Part shown: piece by piece, positions 1 through 8,695 of the stretch | Layout: each line of letters starts with the position of its first letter | Position numbering within the stretch: the stretch's first letter is position 1 | Source: DASQUK01 sp963813485 | GTDB taxonomy: Bacteria > Actinomycetota > Acidimicrobiia > Acidimicrobiales > VFJN01 | DNA: 64,000 nucleotides | Assembly (NCBI GenBank): GCA_963813485.1 | Contig: CAWEZE010000013.1 | Location: 124,001 to 188,000 of the forward strand | Direction: 5' to 3' | Program-made: the position numbers and the translations under genes | The notes under the pieces: generated by a model | What the model was told of the DNA's origin: nothing | What the model saw: the letters and a program-made list of their open reading frames with translations, nothing else | Database searches by the model: none

Positions 1-29
1 TGCGCAGCAGCAAGAGCGGGAAGCAATGA
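1..29 (+). repeat. 3' tail of an MSERP-family bridging mini-ORF
   Basis: Only the end of this element is inside the window. Read in the frame that stops at TGA 27-29 it encodes RSSKSGKQ. That resembles the ends of the copies near 14.8 kb (QKSGKR) and 60.4 kb (RSGKSGT). Its TGA overlaps the ATG of the following gene as ATGA. At DNA level the run AAGAGCGGGA is shared with both other copies. The 5' part, and the gene it presumably follows, lie outside the window. Confidence 0.5.
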
Positions 30-2512
30 AGGCCGTGATCATGGCCGGCGGCGAGGGGACTCGCCTGCGTCCGCTCACGTCCAACGCCCCCAAGCCGATG
101 ATGCCCATCGCCAACGCCCCGATGATGGAGCACATCGTGCAGCTGCTGCGGCGGCACGGCTTCGAGGAGATCGTCGTGACCGTCGCGTTCATGGGGAACC
201 AGATACGCAACTACTTCGGCGACGGCTCCGAGTTCGGCGTGCGCATGGTCTACGCCACCGAGGAGACCCCGCTCGGCACCGCAGGTTCGGTCCGCAACGC
301 CCGCGACGAGCTCGACGATCGCTTCCTCGTCATCTCGGGCGACGTGCTCACCGACATCGATCTCGGCGCCATCGTGCGCTTCCACGAGGAGCGGAACGCG
401 CTGGCCACCATCGGCCTCAGCCCCGTCGACGACCCGCTCGAGTTCGGGATCGTCATCACCCGCGACGACGGCTCCGTCGAGCGCTTCCTGGAGAAGCCGA
501 CGTGGGGCCAGGTGTTCAGCGACACCATCAACACCGGCATCTTCGTACTGGAGCCCGAGGTCTTCGACTGGATCGCCGATGGCCGGCAGGTGGACTTCTC
601 GGCCGAGGTGTTCCCGGCGCTGCTCGAGGCCGAGAAGCCGCTGTACGGCGCGGTGCTCGAGGGCTACTGGGAGGACGTGGGCACGCCCGATGCGTACGTC
701 CGCGCCCACAAGGACGTCCTCGACGGCAAGGTCGACCTCGAGATCCCCGGGTTCGAGATCTCCGACGGCGTGTACGTGGGGGAGGGGGCCGACATCCACC
801 CCGACGCCAGCATCGAGGGGCCGGCCATCATCGGGGACTACTGCCGGCTCGAGGGCAACGCCCGCCTGCGTGAGTACACCGTGCTCGGCACCAACGTGCG
901 GGTGCGGGCCGGCGCCGACCTCCAGCGGGCCGTGATCCACGACAACACCTACATCGGCGAGGGCGTCCGCCTGCGCGGCACGACGGTCGGCCGGGCCTGT
1001 GACCTGCGCAACGGCGTGCGGGCCGAGGAAGGCGTGGTGCTGGGCGACGAGTGCTTCATCGGCGAGCAAGCGGTCCTCGGCGCCGGGGTCAAGGTGTACC
1101 CGTTCAAGACGGTCGAGGGCGGTGCCGTCATCAACTCGTCGATCGTGTGGGAGTCACGCGGCTCCCGCAGCCTGTTCGGGAGCCTGGGGGTCGCCGGGTT
1201 GGCCAACGTCGACATCACCCCGGAGCTGGCCACCCGGGTGGCGATGGCGTTCGCCACCTCGCTCAAGAAGGACGCCACCGTCGTCACTTCCCGCGACTCC
1301 AGCCGCTCGGCCCGCATGCTCAAGCGAGCCATGATGGCGGGCATCAACGCCGCAGGCGGAAACGTGCGCGATCTCGAGGTGGCATCGGTCCCGGTGACCC
1401 GGTTCGCGGTGTCCCGCCCCGAGTCCGACGCCGGCGTCACGATCCGCCTGATGGAGGACGACCCCCAGTCGGTGGTGATTCGGTTCTTCGACACCAAGGG
1501 AGCGGACATCGTCGAGACGGCCCAGCGCCGGATCGAGCGCTTGTTCCTGCGCGAGGACTTTCGCCGCGTGTTCCCGGGCGAGATCGGCGACATCGAGTTC
1601 CCACCCCGCCACCTCGAGCAGTACAGCAACGCTCTCGAGGCCGAGGTCGACATCGAGCGCATCGCCGAGTCGGGGTTCAAGGTGGTGGTCGACTACTCGT
1701 ACGGCTCGACGTCGTTCGTGATGCCCAACATCCTGTCCAAGCTCGAGGCCGATGTGCTGGCGGTCAATCCGTTCGCCTCCACCCGGGGGATCATCGGCTG
1801 GGACCGCCAGGAGCATGCCGCCAGTGTCGCCCGGCTCGTGCGGGCCTCGGGCGCGGCGCTGGGCGCGGTGCTCGATCCCGACGGCGAGCACCTCTCCCTG
1901 GTCGACGACACCGGCCATTTGCTCTCCGACGACGAGGCGCTGCTGGCCTACGTCGCCCTGGTCGCGGGCCATCTGGGCGAGCGGCGCATCGCGCTGCCGC
2001 TGTCGGCCACCAGCCACGCCGACCGCCTGGCCGCCGACCGGGGGGTCCAGGTGCAGCGCACCAAGCTGTCCAACGCCGCCCTCATGGAGGTGGCCTCGCA
2101 ACCGGGTGTCGGCTTCGCCGCCAGCACCGACGGCGGCTTCATCCTGCCCGACTTCCTGCCGGCGTTCGACGGTGCGGCCGCCATGGTGAAGATGCTGGAG
2201 CTGCTGGCGCTCGACGACGTCCCCCTGTCGAAGGTCGTGAGCGGCCTACCGGCGGTGCACATCGTGCACGAAACGGTGGTGACGCCCTGGGAGCAGAAGG
2301 GGACCGTCATGCGCTCGCTGGTGGAGTTGTCGAAGGATCGGGAGGTCGACCTGGTCGACGGCGTCAAGGTCCACCACGACGGGGGGTGGGCGCTCGCGCT
2401 GCCCGACCCGGAGGAGCCGGTCACACACGTCTGGGCCGAGGGGGAGACGGACGCCGCGGCCCGCCGACTGGCCCAGGAGTACGCCCGTCGAATCCGCCAA
2501 CTGCTGCGGTAA
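26..2512 (+). CDS. Nucleotidyltransferase / left-handed beta-helix / phosphomannomutase-like fusion
   Basis: 828 aa. Residues 1-235 are a sugar-nucleotide transferase: the signature GGEGTRLRPLT is at 8-18 and the metal-site segment ISGDVLTD at 103-110. A hexapeptide-repeat left-handed beta-helix follows (about 250-370). From about 385 to the end is a phosphomannomutase/phosphoglucomutase-like domain. By family the N-terminus should make an NDP-sugar, probably GDP-mannose, from a sugar 1-phosphate. The C-terminal domain lacks a recognisable S-H-N-P phosphoserine loop, and the equivalent stretch reads IRLMEDDP, so it is probably not a working mutase. The start at 26 is supported by similarity beginning at residue 1 and by ATGA overlap with the mini-ORF tail. 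Sugar specificity is not certain. Confidence 0.85.
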   Translation: MKAVIMAGGEGTRLRPLTSNAPKPMMPIANAPMMEHIVQLLRRHGFEEIVVTVAFMGNQIRNYFGDGSEFGVRMVYATEETPLGTAGSVRNARDELDDRFLVISGDVLTDIDLGAIVRFHEERNALATIGLSPVDDPLEFGIVITRDDGSVERFLEKPTWGQVFSDTINTGIFVLEPEVFDWIADGRQVDFSAEVFPALLEAEKPLYGAVLEGYWEDVGTPDAYVRAHKDVLDGKVDLEIPGFEISDGVYVGEGADIHPDASIEGPAIIGDYCRLEGNARLREYTVLGTNVRVRAGADLQRAVIHDNTYIGEGVRLRGTTVGRACDLRNGVRAEEGVVLGDECFIGEQAVLGAGVKVYPFKTVEGGAVINSSIVWESRGSRSLFGSLGVAGLANVDITPELATRVAMAFATSLKKDATVVTSRDSSRSARMLKRAMMAGINAAGGNVRDLEVASVPVTRFAVSRPESDAGVTIRLMEDDPQSVVIRFFDTKGADIVETAQRRIERLFLREDFRRVFPGEIGDIEFPPRHLEQYSNALEAEVDIERIAESGFKVVVDYSYGSTSFVMPNILSKLEADVLAVNPFASTRGIIGWDRQEHAASVARLVRASGAALGAVLDPDGEHLSLVDDTGHLLSDDEALLAYVALVAGHLGERRIALPLSATSHADRLAADRGVQVQRTKLSNAALMEVASQPGVGFAASTDGGFILPDFLPAFDGAAAMVKMLELLALDDVPLSKVVSGLPAVHIVHETVVTPWEQKGTVMRSLVELSKDREVDLVDGVKVHHDGGWALALPDPEEPVTHVWAEGETDAAARRLAQEYARRIRQLLR

Positions 2513-2567
2513 GGCGCGAGCGAACCACGCGGTATGAAGCGCTGACCAGGGCCGGAACGGCGAAGTC

Positions 2568-2589
2568 TCAACCCTCCGTCGAGGGTTGA
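2568..2589. promoter_or_regulatory. Perfect 9-bp inverted repeat upstream of gcvH
   Basis: TCAACCCTC, a 4-base loop CGTC, then GAGGGTTGA. It lies 56 bases after the previous stop and 24 bases before gcvH, with no T-run after it. A TAGCGT at 2599-2604, nine bases before the gcvH ATG, resembles a -10 box for a leaderless or short-leader transcript. That would put the palindrome near the -35 region, so an operator is as likely as a terminator. Confidence 0.45.
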
Positions 2590-2613
2590 CGCGGTTGAGT
2601 AGCGTGGGCGCCC

Positions 2614-2994
2614 ATGGACATCCCTCCCGACCTCCGCTACTCGACCGATCACGAGTGGGCCCGGGTCGAGGAGGGGCGGGTGCGCATCGGCATCACCGAC
2701 TATGCCCAGGATGCACTCGGCGATGTCGTGTTCGTGGAGGTGCCCGAGGTGGGCACCAAGGTCGAGCGCGGCGCCAGCTTCAGCGAGGTCGAATCGACCA
2801 AGTCGGTGTCCGAGATCTACGCCCCAGTCTCCGGCACGATCGCCGAGATCAACGCCGACCTGGCCGACAGCCCCGAGAGGCTCAACGACGACCCGTACGG
2901 CGAGGGGTGGATCTGCATCATCGAGCCCACCGATCCCACGCAGCTCGACGAGCTGCTCGACGCCGAGGGTTATCGCGCGTTGATCGAGGGGTGA
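2614..2994 (+). CDS. gcvH: Glycine cleavage system H protein
   Basis: 126 aa, full length for the family. GcvH is the lipoylated carrier that shuttles the aminomethyl group between the P, T and L proteins of the glycine cleavage complex. The lipoyl motif is VESTKSVSEIYAPVSG, with the modified lysine at residue 63. The ATG at 2614 gives the expected N-terminus (LRYSTDHEW at 7-15). It opens a run that continues with garA-like and ftsR-like genes, the same order as Rv1826-Rv1828 of M. tuberculosis. Confidence 0.96.
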   Translation: MDIPPDLRYSTDHEWARVEEGRVRIGITDYAQDALGDVVFVEVPEVGTKVERGASFSEVESTKSVSEIYAPVSGTIAEINADLADSPERLNDDPYGEGWICIIEPTDPTQLDELLDAEGYRALIEG

Positions 2995-2999
2995 GGTCG

Positions 3000-3485
3000 G
3001 TGGCCGATGACGTCTTCTGCAACCAGTGCGGCCACCGCAACCCGGCGGGCGCCAACTTTTGCTCCTCGTGCGGCGCGCCCCTGGCGCCGGTCCGCGAGGA
3101 CCCGACGACGGTGACGTTCGTGCCCGAGGCGGCGGAGGGCTACGACGACATGGCGGTCGAGTTCGGCGAGCTGCCGGCCGGTGTCGGCCTCCTGGTGGTC
3201 AAGCGGGGACCCAACGTCGGCTCACGCTTCGCACTCGACGCCGACATCGTGCGGGCCGGGCGCCACCCGGAGAGCGACATCTTCCTCGACGACATCACGG
3301 TGTCGCGACGCCACGCCGAGATCGTGCGTGAGGGCGGGCGCTACGTGGTGCGCGACGTCGGATCGCTCAACGGGACCTACCTCAACCGCGAACGCGTCGA
3401 GTCCGCGCCGCTGTCCGACGGCGACGAGCTGCAGATCGGGACGTTCAAACTCGTGTTCCTCACCGGTAGGGGAGATGCACCGTGA
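3000..3485 (+). CDS. garA: GarA/OdhI-like FHA protein with N-terminal zinc ribbon
   Basis: 161 aa from GTG 3000, five bases after gcvH. Residues 7-24 form a zinc ribbon (Cys7, Cys10, Cys21, Cys24). A short linker carries DPTTVTF, with adjacent threonines at 36-37. Residues 62-161 are an FHA domain with GRHPESD, SRRHAE and LNGTYLN. In mycobacteria GarA is phosphorylated on an N-terminal threonine pair by PknB/PknG and, when unphosphorylated, controls 2-oxoglutarate dehydrogenase and glutamate enzymes. Synteny and the Thr-Thr linker argue for the same role, though the zinc ribbon is not in mycobacterial GarA. The stop overlaps the next start by four bases (GTGA), so the two are probably translationally coupled. 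Confidence 0.82.
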   Translation: MADDVFCNQCGHRNPAGANFCSSCGAPLAPVREDPTTVTFVPEAAEGYDDMAVEFGELPAGVGLLVVKRGPNVGSRFALDADIVRAGRHPESDIFLDDITVSRRHAEIVREGGRYVVRDVGSLNGTYLNRERVESAPLSDGDELQIGTFKLVFLTGRGDAP

Positions 3486-4471
3486 CCCGTGCTCCGTCTG
3501 ACCGCTCCCACCTGTCGATCGGCGAGGTCCTCTCGTTGCTCCAGGGGGAGTTCCCCGACGTCACCATCTCGAAGATCCGGTTCCTCGAGAGCCAGGGTTT
3601 GCTCGACCCGGAGCGCACCCCGTCGGGTTACCGCAAGTTCTACGAGAGCGACATCGATCGGTTGCGGTGGATCTTGCGCCAGCAGAAGGACCACTACCTG
3701 CCCCTCAAGGTGATCAAGGACCGGCTCGACGACGCCGTGCCTCCGGCGGGGGCGATGGCGTCGAGGTCGGCGAACAACGGGGTGGCGGTCGCGGCGGTGC
3801 AGGGCGAGACCGGGTCGGCACCGGACCGATCTGTGGCCACCGCCGTGGCTCTCGACGAGCGTCCGGGGATCGCCCCACCGGCCGCCGATTCGTTGCCACT
3901 GGCGCCGCCCCGACCGGCGCCGGTCGCGCCGGTGGACCCAGCCCCCGATCCTCCGGCGGCGTCCCGGGGCCAACGACCGGTCGCAACCCCGGCGGACCGC
4001 ACGCCCGCGTCCGCCAGCGCGTCCGAGCCGGCGGCCGAGGCGCACCGGGGTTCCCGCACGGGCGCGCCGGCATCGCCTCCGGCCGGCTCGGTGAGCCTCA
4101 CCGCCGAGGAGCTGGCGCAGCACAGCGGGCTGGCGATGCGAGACCTCCGTGACCTGGAGCGCTACGGGCTGATCGAGAGCTTCGCGGTGGGCGATGCGGC
4201 CTACTACGACGCGGACGCCCTGGTGATCGCCCAGACGGCGGCCGGTTTCCTCCAGCACGGCATCGAGGCCCGGCACATGCGCAGCTACAAAGTGGCGGTG
4301 GACCGGGAGGCCGGGCTGTTCGAGCAGATCGTCCTGCCCCTGCTAAAGCAGCGGAATCCCGAGGCTCGCCAGCGGGCGCGGGAGACGATTGCAGAGCTTG
4401 TTCGGCTCGGTCAGCAGATGCGGGGCGTGCTGCTGTCCCGCGAGCTGCGGGACGTTGCGGGACCCACCTGA
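3482..4471 (+). CDS. ftsR: MerR-family regulator, FtsR/Rv1828-like
   Basis: 329 aa. An N-terminal MerR winged helix (about 10-85) includes the stretch KIRFLESQGLLDPERTPSGY and is followed by RKFYESDIDRLRWI. A low-complexity Ala/Pro-rich linker spans about 88-205. The C-terminal part (about 205-329) has a second helix-turn-helix-like segment (LTAEELAQHSGL) and a helical dimer region. Rv1828/FtsR proteins share this two-lobed design and control division genes in Corynebacterium. GTG 3482 overlaps the garA-like stop. The linker is unusually long and is the least conserved-looking part. Confidence 0.8.
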   Translation: MTRAPSDRSHLSIGEVLSLLQGEFPDVTISKIRFLESQGLLDPERTPSGYRKFYESDIDRLRWILRQQKDHYLPLKVIKDRLDDAVPPAGAMASRSANNGVAVAAVQGETGSAPDRSVATAVALDERPGIAPPAADSLPLAPPRPAPVAPVDPAPDPPAASRGQRPVATPADRTPASASASEPAAEAHRGSRTGAPASPPAGSVSLTAEELAQHSGLAMRDLRDLERYGLIESFAVGDAAYYDADALVIAQTAAGFLQHGIEARHMRSYKVAVDREAGLFEQIVLPLLKQRNPEARQRARETIAELVRLGQQMRGVLLSRELRDVAGPT

Positions 4472-4523
4472 GGGTTCCCCAGGGACGCCGAATTCCGCCG
4501 GCCGAGGAGTAGGGTGGCGGTCG

Positions 4524-5015
4524 ATGACCGTCGAGATGGAACTCGTGAGCGTCGAGGCGCCAGAGCGTCCAACCCGCACACCAGTGGTCATCCTGCGCGA
4601 GGTGGCAGGGCAGCGTCGGGTGCTGCCCATCTTCATCGGCGTGCCCGAGGCGCAGGCGATCGCCCTGACCATGCAGAACATCGAGACCCCCCGCCCGATG
4701 ACGCACGACCTCATGAAGAACCTGCTCGACGAGGTCGGCGCCCAGGTCGAGCGCATCACGGTCACCGAGCTCCGCGAGGGCACGTTCTTCGCCGAGATCA
4801 TCGTCAGCGCCCAAGGCGAGGTGCGCACGGTGTCGAGCCGGCCCTCCGACGCAATCGCGCTGGCGATCCGCATCGGCTCGCCGATCTTCGCCGAGGATGA
4901 CGTGCTCGAGGAGGCCGGCCGAGTCGAGCAGCCCGACGAGGAAGAGGCGGAGCAGGTGGTCGAGCAGTTCCGGGACTTCATCGACCACGTGAATCCGGAA
5001 GACTTCGCCCTGTAG
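4524..5015 (+). CDS. Bifunctional nuclease family protein (DUF151)
   Basis: 163 aa from ATG 4524. The DUF151 fold is recognisable from VVILREVAGQRRVLPIFIG, EAQAIALTMQNIETPRPMTHD and SRPSDAIALAIRIGSPIF. Family members have been reported with DNase and RNase activity, but their cellular role is poorly defined. The acidic tail EEEAEQVVEQFRDFIDHV is typical. It lies between the two merR genes exactly as Rv1829 does. The earlier in-frame codons upstream overlap the ftsR-like gene and are not needed by the domain, so they were not used. Confidence 0.88.
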   Translation: MTVEMELVSVEAPERPTRTPVVILREVAGQRRVLPIFIGVPEAQAIALTMQNIETPRPMTHDLMKNLLDEVGAQVERITVTELREGTFFAEIIVSAQGEVRTVSSRPSDAIALAIRIGSPIFAEDDVLEEAGRVEQPDEEEAEQVVEQFRDFIDHVNPEDFAL

Positions 5016-5147
5016 AGCCCGGCGCCTGGTCGTGGCGGCTCATGGCCTGCCGTTGACCCCGCCGCCGCCGGGCCGTACCCTCCGTGCCCGTGACACCGGC
5101 GTAATTCCGTCGATGTCACGCCCGCGGCAACAAGTAGGAGCATCGTC

Positions 5148-5672
5148 GTGACTACGACCTCGGACGGGTCCGTCGAGGGGTACAGCGGCAAGCGCGCAGC
5201 CGACATCGTCGGTATCAGCTACCGCCAGCTCGACTACTGGGCACGCACCGACCTGATCAGGCCGTCGGTGGCCGACGCCCACGGCAGCGGCAGCCGGCGG
5301 CGCTACAGCTACCGCAACCTGCTGGAGCTCAAGCTCGTGAAGACCCTGCTCGACAACGGCATCAAGCTCGAGTCGATCCGGGAGGGTTTCACGTACCTGC
5401 GCACGCAGCTCGGTGAGGACGTGTCAACGGCGAAGCTCGTGATCACCGGCACGAGCGCGGTGCTGGTGCGCGAGAACTACGAGCTCATCGACGTCGTCAA
5501 CCGCTACCAGGGTCAGGGAGTCCTCAACCTGCTGGCCCTCGACGGCGTCAAGGAGCAGGTCGACGCGGCCATCGTGGAGCTGTTTCCGGCCAATGGGGAG
5601 GGGGCTCCGTCGTCCCCAAATGACGGGTCCGCCCTGGGCGGACGCCACCGGGCCGCCGACGGCCACCGCTGA
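5148..5672 (+). CDS. MerR-family regulator, Rv1830-like
   Basis: 174 aa from GTG 5148, preceded by GTAGGAG at 5134-5140. The DNA-binding segment is KRAADIVGISYRQLDYWART, then a recognition stretch ending RRRYSYRNLLELK. A helical region (LVKTLLDNGIKLESIREGF) and a compact C-terminal domain follow. No effector cysteines are visible. It completes the Rv1826-Rv1830 gene order. It probably represses or activates a small regulon, but the target is unknown. It ends seven bases before gcvT. Confidence 0.82.
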   Translation: MTTTSDGSVEGYSGKRAADIVGISYRQLDYWARTDLIRPSVADAHGSGSRRRYSYRNLLELKLVKTLLDNGIKLESIREGFTYLRTQLGEDVSTAKLVITGTSAVLVRENYELIDVVNRYQGQGVLNLLALDGVKEQVDAAIVELFPANGEGAPSSPNDGSALGGRHRAADGHR

Positions 5673-5679
5673 ACCCGAG

Positions 5680-6735
5680 GTGACTCTGCGGACCTCACCG
5701 CTCGACGGCCGCCACCGGGCCCGCGGCGGCAAGATGGTTCCTTTCGGCGGGTGGGACATGCCCATCCAGTATCCGACCGGCACGCTGGCGGAGCACCGGG
5801 CCTGCCGCAGCGACGCGGCGGCGTTCGACGTCAGCCATCTCGGCACCGTCCGCGTCACCGGCCCTGGCGCGTTCGACCGGTTGCAGGCGGCGCTGACCAA
5901 CGACCTCGGCAAGATCGGGCCGGGACGCGCCCAGTACACCCACTTGCTCGACGAGGCGGACGCCTCGGTCCTCGACGACATCATCGTCTGGTGGGTCACC
6001 GACGATCGGTTCGACGTGATGCCCAACGCGTCCAACACCGAGAGGGTGCTGGCGGCGTTGGGGGGCGACGACGTGACCGCCGGCAGGGCCATCATCGCCG
6101 TCCAGGGCCCGGCCGCCCGGGAGAGGCTGGCGACGGTGGCCCCGGAGGCCGCCGCGGTCGGGCGCTTTCGCGTGGCCGAGGTCGACGTGCTCGGGCGGCC
6201 CAGCGTGGTGGCCGGCACCGGTTACACGGGGGAGGACGGGGTCGAGCTGGCCGTCGATGCCGATCACGCGGGCGCGGTGTGGGACGCGGTCGTGGACGCG
6301 GGCGTCACCGCGGCCGGGCTCGGGGCTCGGGACACCCTGCGGCTCGAGGCCGGACTCCCGCTCCACGGTCATGAGCTGGGACCCGGCATCACGCCCCTGC
6401 AGGCCGGTCTCGGCTGGGTGGTGTCGTGGGACAAGGGCGAGTTCCGCGGGCGCAAAGCACTGGCGGTCGAGCGCGAGCGGGGTGTCGAGCGCAAGCTGCG
6501 GGGCCTGGAGGTCGAGGGGCGGCGCCCACCGAGGGCCGACCAGACGGTGACGTCCGCTGGCGAGGCGATCGGGCGGGTGACGAGCGGCAACTACGCGCCC
6601 ACCCTCGACCGCGGCATTGCGTTGGCGTTTCTGCCCCCGGACGTGGGGGAGGAGCGCGAGGTGGCGATCGACGTACGCGGCACCGAGATGCCCGCAACGG
6701 TCGTCCCCCTGCCGTTCTACAAGCGCGCGTCCTAG
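5680..6735 (+). CDS. gcvT: Glycine cleavage system T protein (aminomethyltransferase)
   Basis: 351 aa from GTG 5680, slightly short of the usual 360-370. GcvT transfers the methylene group from the H-protein aminomethyl-lipoyl arm to tetrahydrofolate and releases ammonia. Diagnostic stretches are GGKMVPFGGWDMPIQYP near the N-terminus, FDVSHLGTVRVTGPGA, VVAGTGYTGEDGVELAVD and LGARDTLRLEAGLPLHGHEL. The C-terminal barrel ends VPLPFYKR. The upstream in-frame codons lie inside the merR gene and do not resemble GcvT, so the GTG was chosen. The cyclopropane synthase follows after 34 bases. Confidence 0.95.
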   Translation: MTLRTSPLDGRHRARGGKMVPFGGWDMPIQYPTGTLAEHRACRSDAAAFDVSHLGTVRVTGPGAFDRLQAALTNDLGKIGPGRAQYTHLLDEADASVLDDIIVWWVTDDRFDVMPNASNTERVLAALGGDDVTAGRAIIAVQGPAARERLATVAPEAAAVGRFRVAEVDVLGRPSVVAGTGYTGEDGVELAVDADHAGAVWDAVVDAGVTAAGLGARDTLRLEAGLPLHGHELGPGITPLQAGLGWVVSWDKGEFRGRKALAVERERGVERKLRGLEVEGRRPPRADQTVTSAGEAIGRVTSGNYAPTLDRGIALAFLPPDVGEEREVAIDVRGTEMPATVVPLPFYKRAS

Positions 6736-6769
6736 CCTGGACGGAACCCGAGACGCAGGGGGTGCCCTG

Positions 6770-8011
6770 ATGGCTTTGGCAGCGTTGGTCGACGACGTGC
6801 TGGGAGGCGGTGTGCCCATTGCGGTCGAGGCGTACGACGGCAGTCGGTCGGGCCCGGTGGACGCCCCGGCGACCATCGTGATCCGTTCGCCCGACGCCTT
6901 GCGCCGGATCGTGACCGCACCCGGTGAGCTGGGCCTGGCACGGGCGTACGTGTCCGGCGACCTGGAGCTTCAGGGCTCGATCTGGGCGCTGCTCGAGCTG
7001 CGCGATCGCATCCCCGACGTGCAGATCGAACCCAAGATGATGCTTCGGCTGGTGCGCGAGCTGGGCGGGTGGCGCGAGGTACGGCCCTTGCCGCCGCCCG
7101 ACGAGGAGGTGCGCCTCCGCGGCCGGCGCCACAGCAAGGCCCGCGACGCGGCCGCCATCAGCCACCACTACGACGTGTCCAACACCTTCTACCGCCTGGT
7201 GCTCGGGCCCAGCCTCACGTACTCGTGCGCGGTCTGGCACGACCCGGACGACACGCTCGAGGCGGCCCAAGCCAACAAGTACGAGCTGATCTGCCGCAAG
7301 CTCGACCTGCGGCCGGGCATGCGCCTGCTGGACGTCGGCTGTGGCTGGGGCGGGATGGTCATGCATGCCGCGCAGCACCACGGCGTCCAGGCGGTCGGCA
7401 TCACGATCTCCCGGCAGCAGGCGGAGCTCGCCGAAAAGCGAGTGGCCGAGGCGGGACTGTCGGACCAGGTGCAGATCCGCGTGCAGGACTACCGCGAGGT
7501 CGCGGACGGTCCCTACGACGGGGTCAGCTCGATCGGGATGTTCGAACACGTCGGCGAGGCCCGGCTGGCCGAGTACTTCGAGTGCCTGCGGCACCTGGTG
7601 CGGCCTGAGGGCCGCCTGCTCAACCACGGCATCAGCCGTCCCGCCCGCAGCGAGAAGGCGCGGCTGCCGCGCCGAAGCTTCATCAACCGCTACGTCTTCC
7701 CCGACGGCGAGCTGCACGAGGTCGGTCGTGTGATCTCTATCACCCAGGACGCCGGCTTCGAGGTTCGCCACGTCGAGTCGTTGCGCGAGCACTACGCCCT
7801 GACCCTGCGGCGATGGGTGGCGAACCTCGAGGACCACTGGGACGAGGCGGTTGCCGAGGTCGGAGCGCCGCGGGCACGTGTCTGGCGCCTCTACATGGCG
7901 GGATCGGCCGTCAACTTCGAGGCCGGCCGCTCGCAGATCCACCAGGTCCTGTCGGTTCCCCGCGAGCGCGACGGCCGATCGGGCCTGCCGCTGCGCCCCC
8001 GATTCGAATAA
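6770..8011 (+). CDS. Cyclopropane-fatty-acyl-phospholipid synthase family methyltransferase
   Basis: 413 aa from ATG 6770. The enzyme transfers a methylene or methyl group from SAM to a double bond of membrane phospholipid acyl chains. The SAM loop LLDVGCGWGG lies at about 186-195. The family block HYDVSNTFYRLVLGPSLTYS is at 133-152, and GMFEHVGEARLAEYF follows further on. The N-terminal 120 residues match the SCP2-like extension of long CFA synthases (ARAYVSGDLELQG). It may be co-transcribed with gcvT. Whether it makes cyclopropane or methyl-branched products cannot be told. Confidence 0.9.
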   Translation: MALAALVDDVLGGGVPIAVEAYDGSRSGPVDAPATIVIRSPDALRRIVTAPGELGLARAYVSGDLELQGSIWALLELRDRIPDVQIEPKMMLRLVRELGGWREVRPLPPPDEEVRLRGRRHSKARDAAAISHHYDVSNTFYRLVLGPSLTYSCAVWHDPDDTLEAAQANKYELICRKLDLRPGMRLLDVGCGWGGMVMHAAQHHGVQAVGITISRQQAELAEKRVAEAGLSDQVQIRVQDYREVADGPYDGVSSIGMFEHVGEARLAEYFECLRHLVRPEGRLLNHGISRPARSEKARLPRRSFINRYVFPDGELHEVGRVISITQDAGFEVRHVESLREHYALTLRRWVANLEDHWDEAVAEVGAPRARVWRLYMAGSAVNFEAGRSQIHQVLSVPRERDGRSGLPLRPRFE

Positions 8012-8196
8012 GGAGCCGGGCGGATAGGGCGGTTCGTGCAGCCTACGCGTGGGAATCTGGCGGTCGACGGCCAGCTCCACAGCTCGGCTTCCCGGAACAC
8101 TGACCACGATGAGCCAAGAGGACGTGCCTATTCGCTCAGGTTCTACGAGGCCCAGCGGATGGGGCGCGCCGAACCTATCGGCTCGCGTCCTGAGCG

Positions 8197-8625
8197 TCAG
8201 GCCAGCTGGCGGGCGATGGTGCCGGTGTCGTAGTAGACGCGGGCCCCGATCAGCTGGTCCCCGTCGAAGCTGAAGATCACGGCCGTGCGACAGCGAAAGC
8301 AACGACCGGTGGCCTCGAAGTCGCGGCCCGAGCCCAGGTGGGTCCCGGTCATCCACAGCTCGCTGACCAGGGCAGCGTCGCCGTGGTGGATGGCGATCAC
8401 GTCGAAGCGCAGGTCGGGGAAGTAGCCGCGGGTCACCTCGTAGTAGTGGCGAACCTCGTCGGCACCGTCGTAAACGCGGTTGTTGCCGATGAGCTCGTAG
8501 CGGGGCTCGGTGAAGCAGGCGAGCGCGGCGTCGAGATCCCCCCGGTTCTGGGCCGACAGCAGGCGCTCGATCAGCTGTTGCCGGCGTTGGTGCAGTTTGG
8601 TTCCGATCGGCGTCACGCCGGCCAC
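8197..8625 (-). CDS. SnoaL-like / NTF2-fold protein
   Basis: 142 aa from GTG 8625, with GGAGGG four bases upstream. It shows the NTF2-fold pattern of SnoaL-like proteins: an N-terminal helix pair (QQLIERLLSAQNRGDLDAALACFTE), then YELIGNNRVYDGADEVRHYY and IAIHHGDAALVSELWMTGTH. SnoaL-like proteins include ester cyclases, isomerases and non-catalytic binders. The substrate is unknown. It lies downstream of the aldolase and esterase genes on the same strand and may share their transcript. Confidence 0.75.
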   Translation of the reverse strand: MAGVTPIGTKLHQRRQQLIERLLSAQNRGDLDAALACFTEPRYELIGNNRVYDGADEVRHYYEVTRGYFPDLRFDVIAIHHGDAALVSELWMTGTHLGSGRDFEATGRCFRCRTAVIFSFDGDQLIGARVYYDTGTIARQLA

Positions 8626-8695
8626 GGCACCCTCCGGGAGGACGGCAGTCAGTGAACGCCGATTCCGCCGGTTGCGCTCAGGTCTGCAACCTTCA

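Noticed and set aside
2586..2999. Upstream extension of the FHA gene in frame from 2586
   Set aside because: That stretch overlaps gcvH in another frame and has shadow composition; GTG 3000 gives a GarA-like length and the zinc ribbon at the N-terminus.
8012..8196. Possible small gene or RNA between the cyclopropane synthase and the SnoaL-like gene
   Set aside because: The short frames here show no ribosome-binding site or domain; it is an ordinary convergent spacer.
6389..8356. A 655-codon open frame on the minus strand across gcvT and the cyclopropane synthase
   Set aside because: It is a shadow of two clear plus-strand genes in high-GC DNA; its product is low-complexity and matches no domain.
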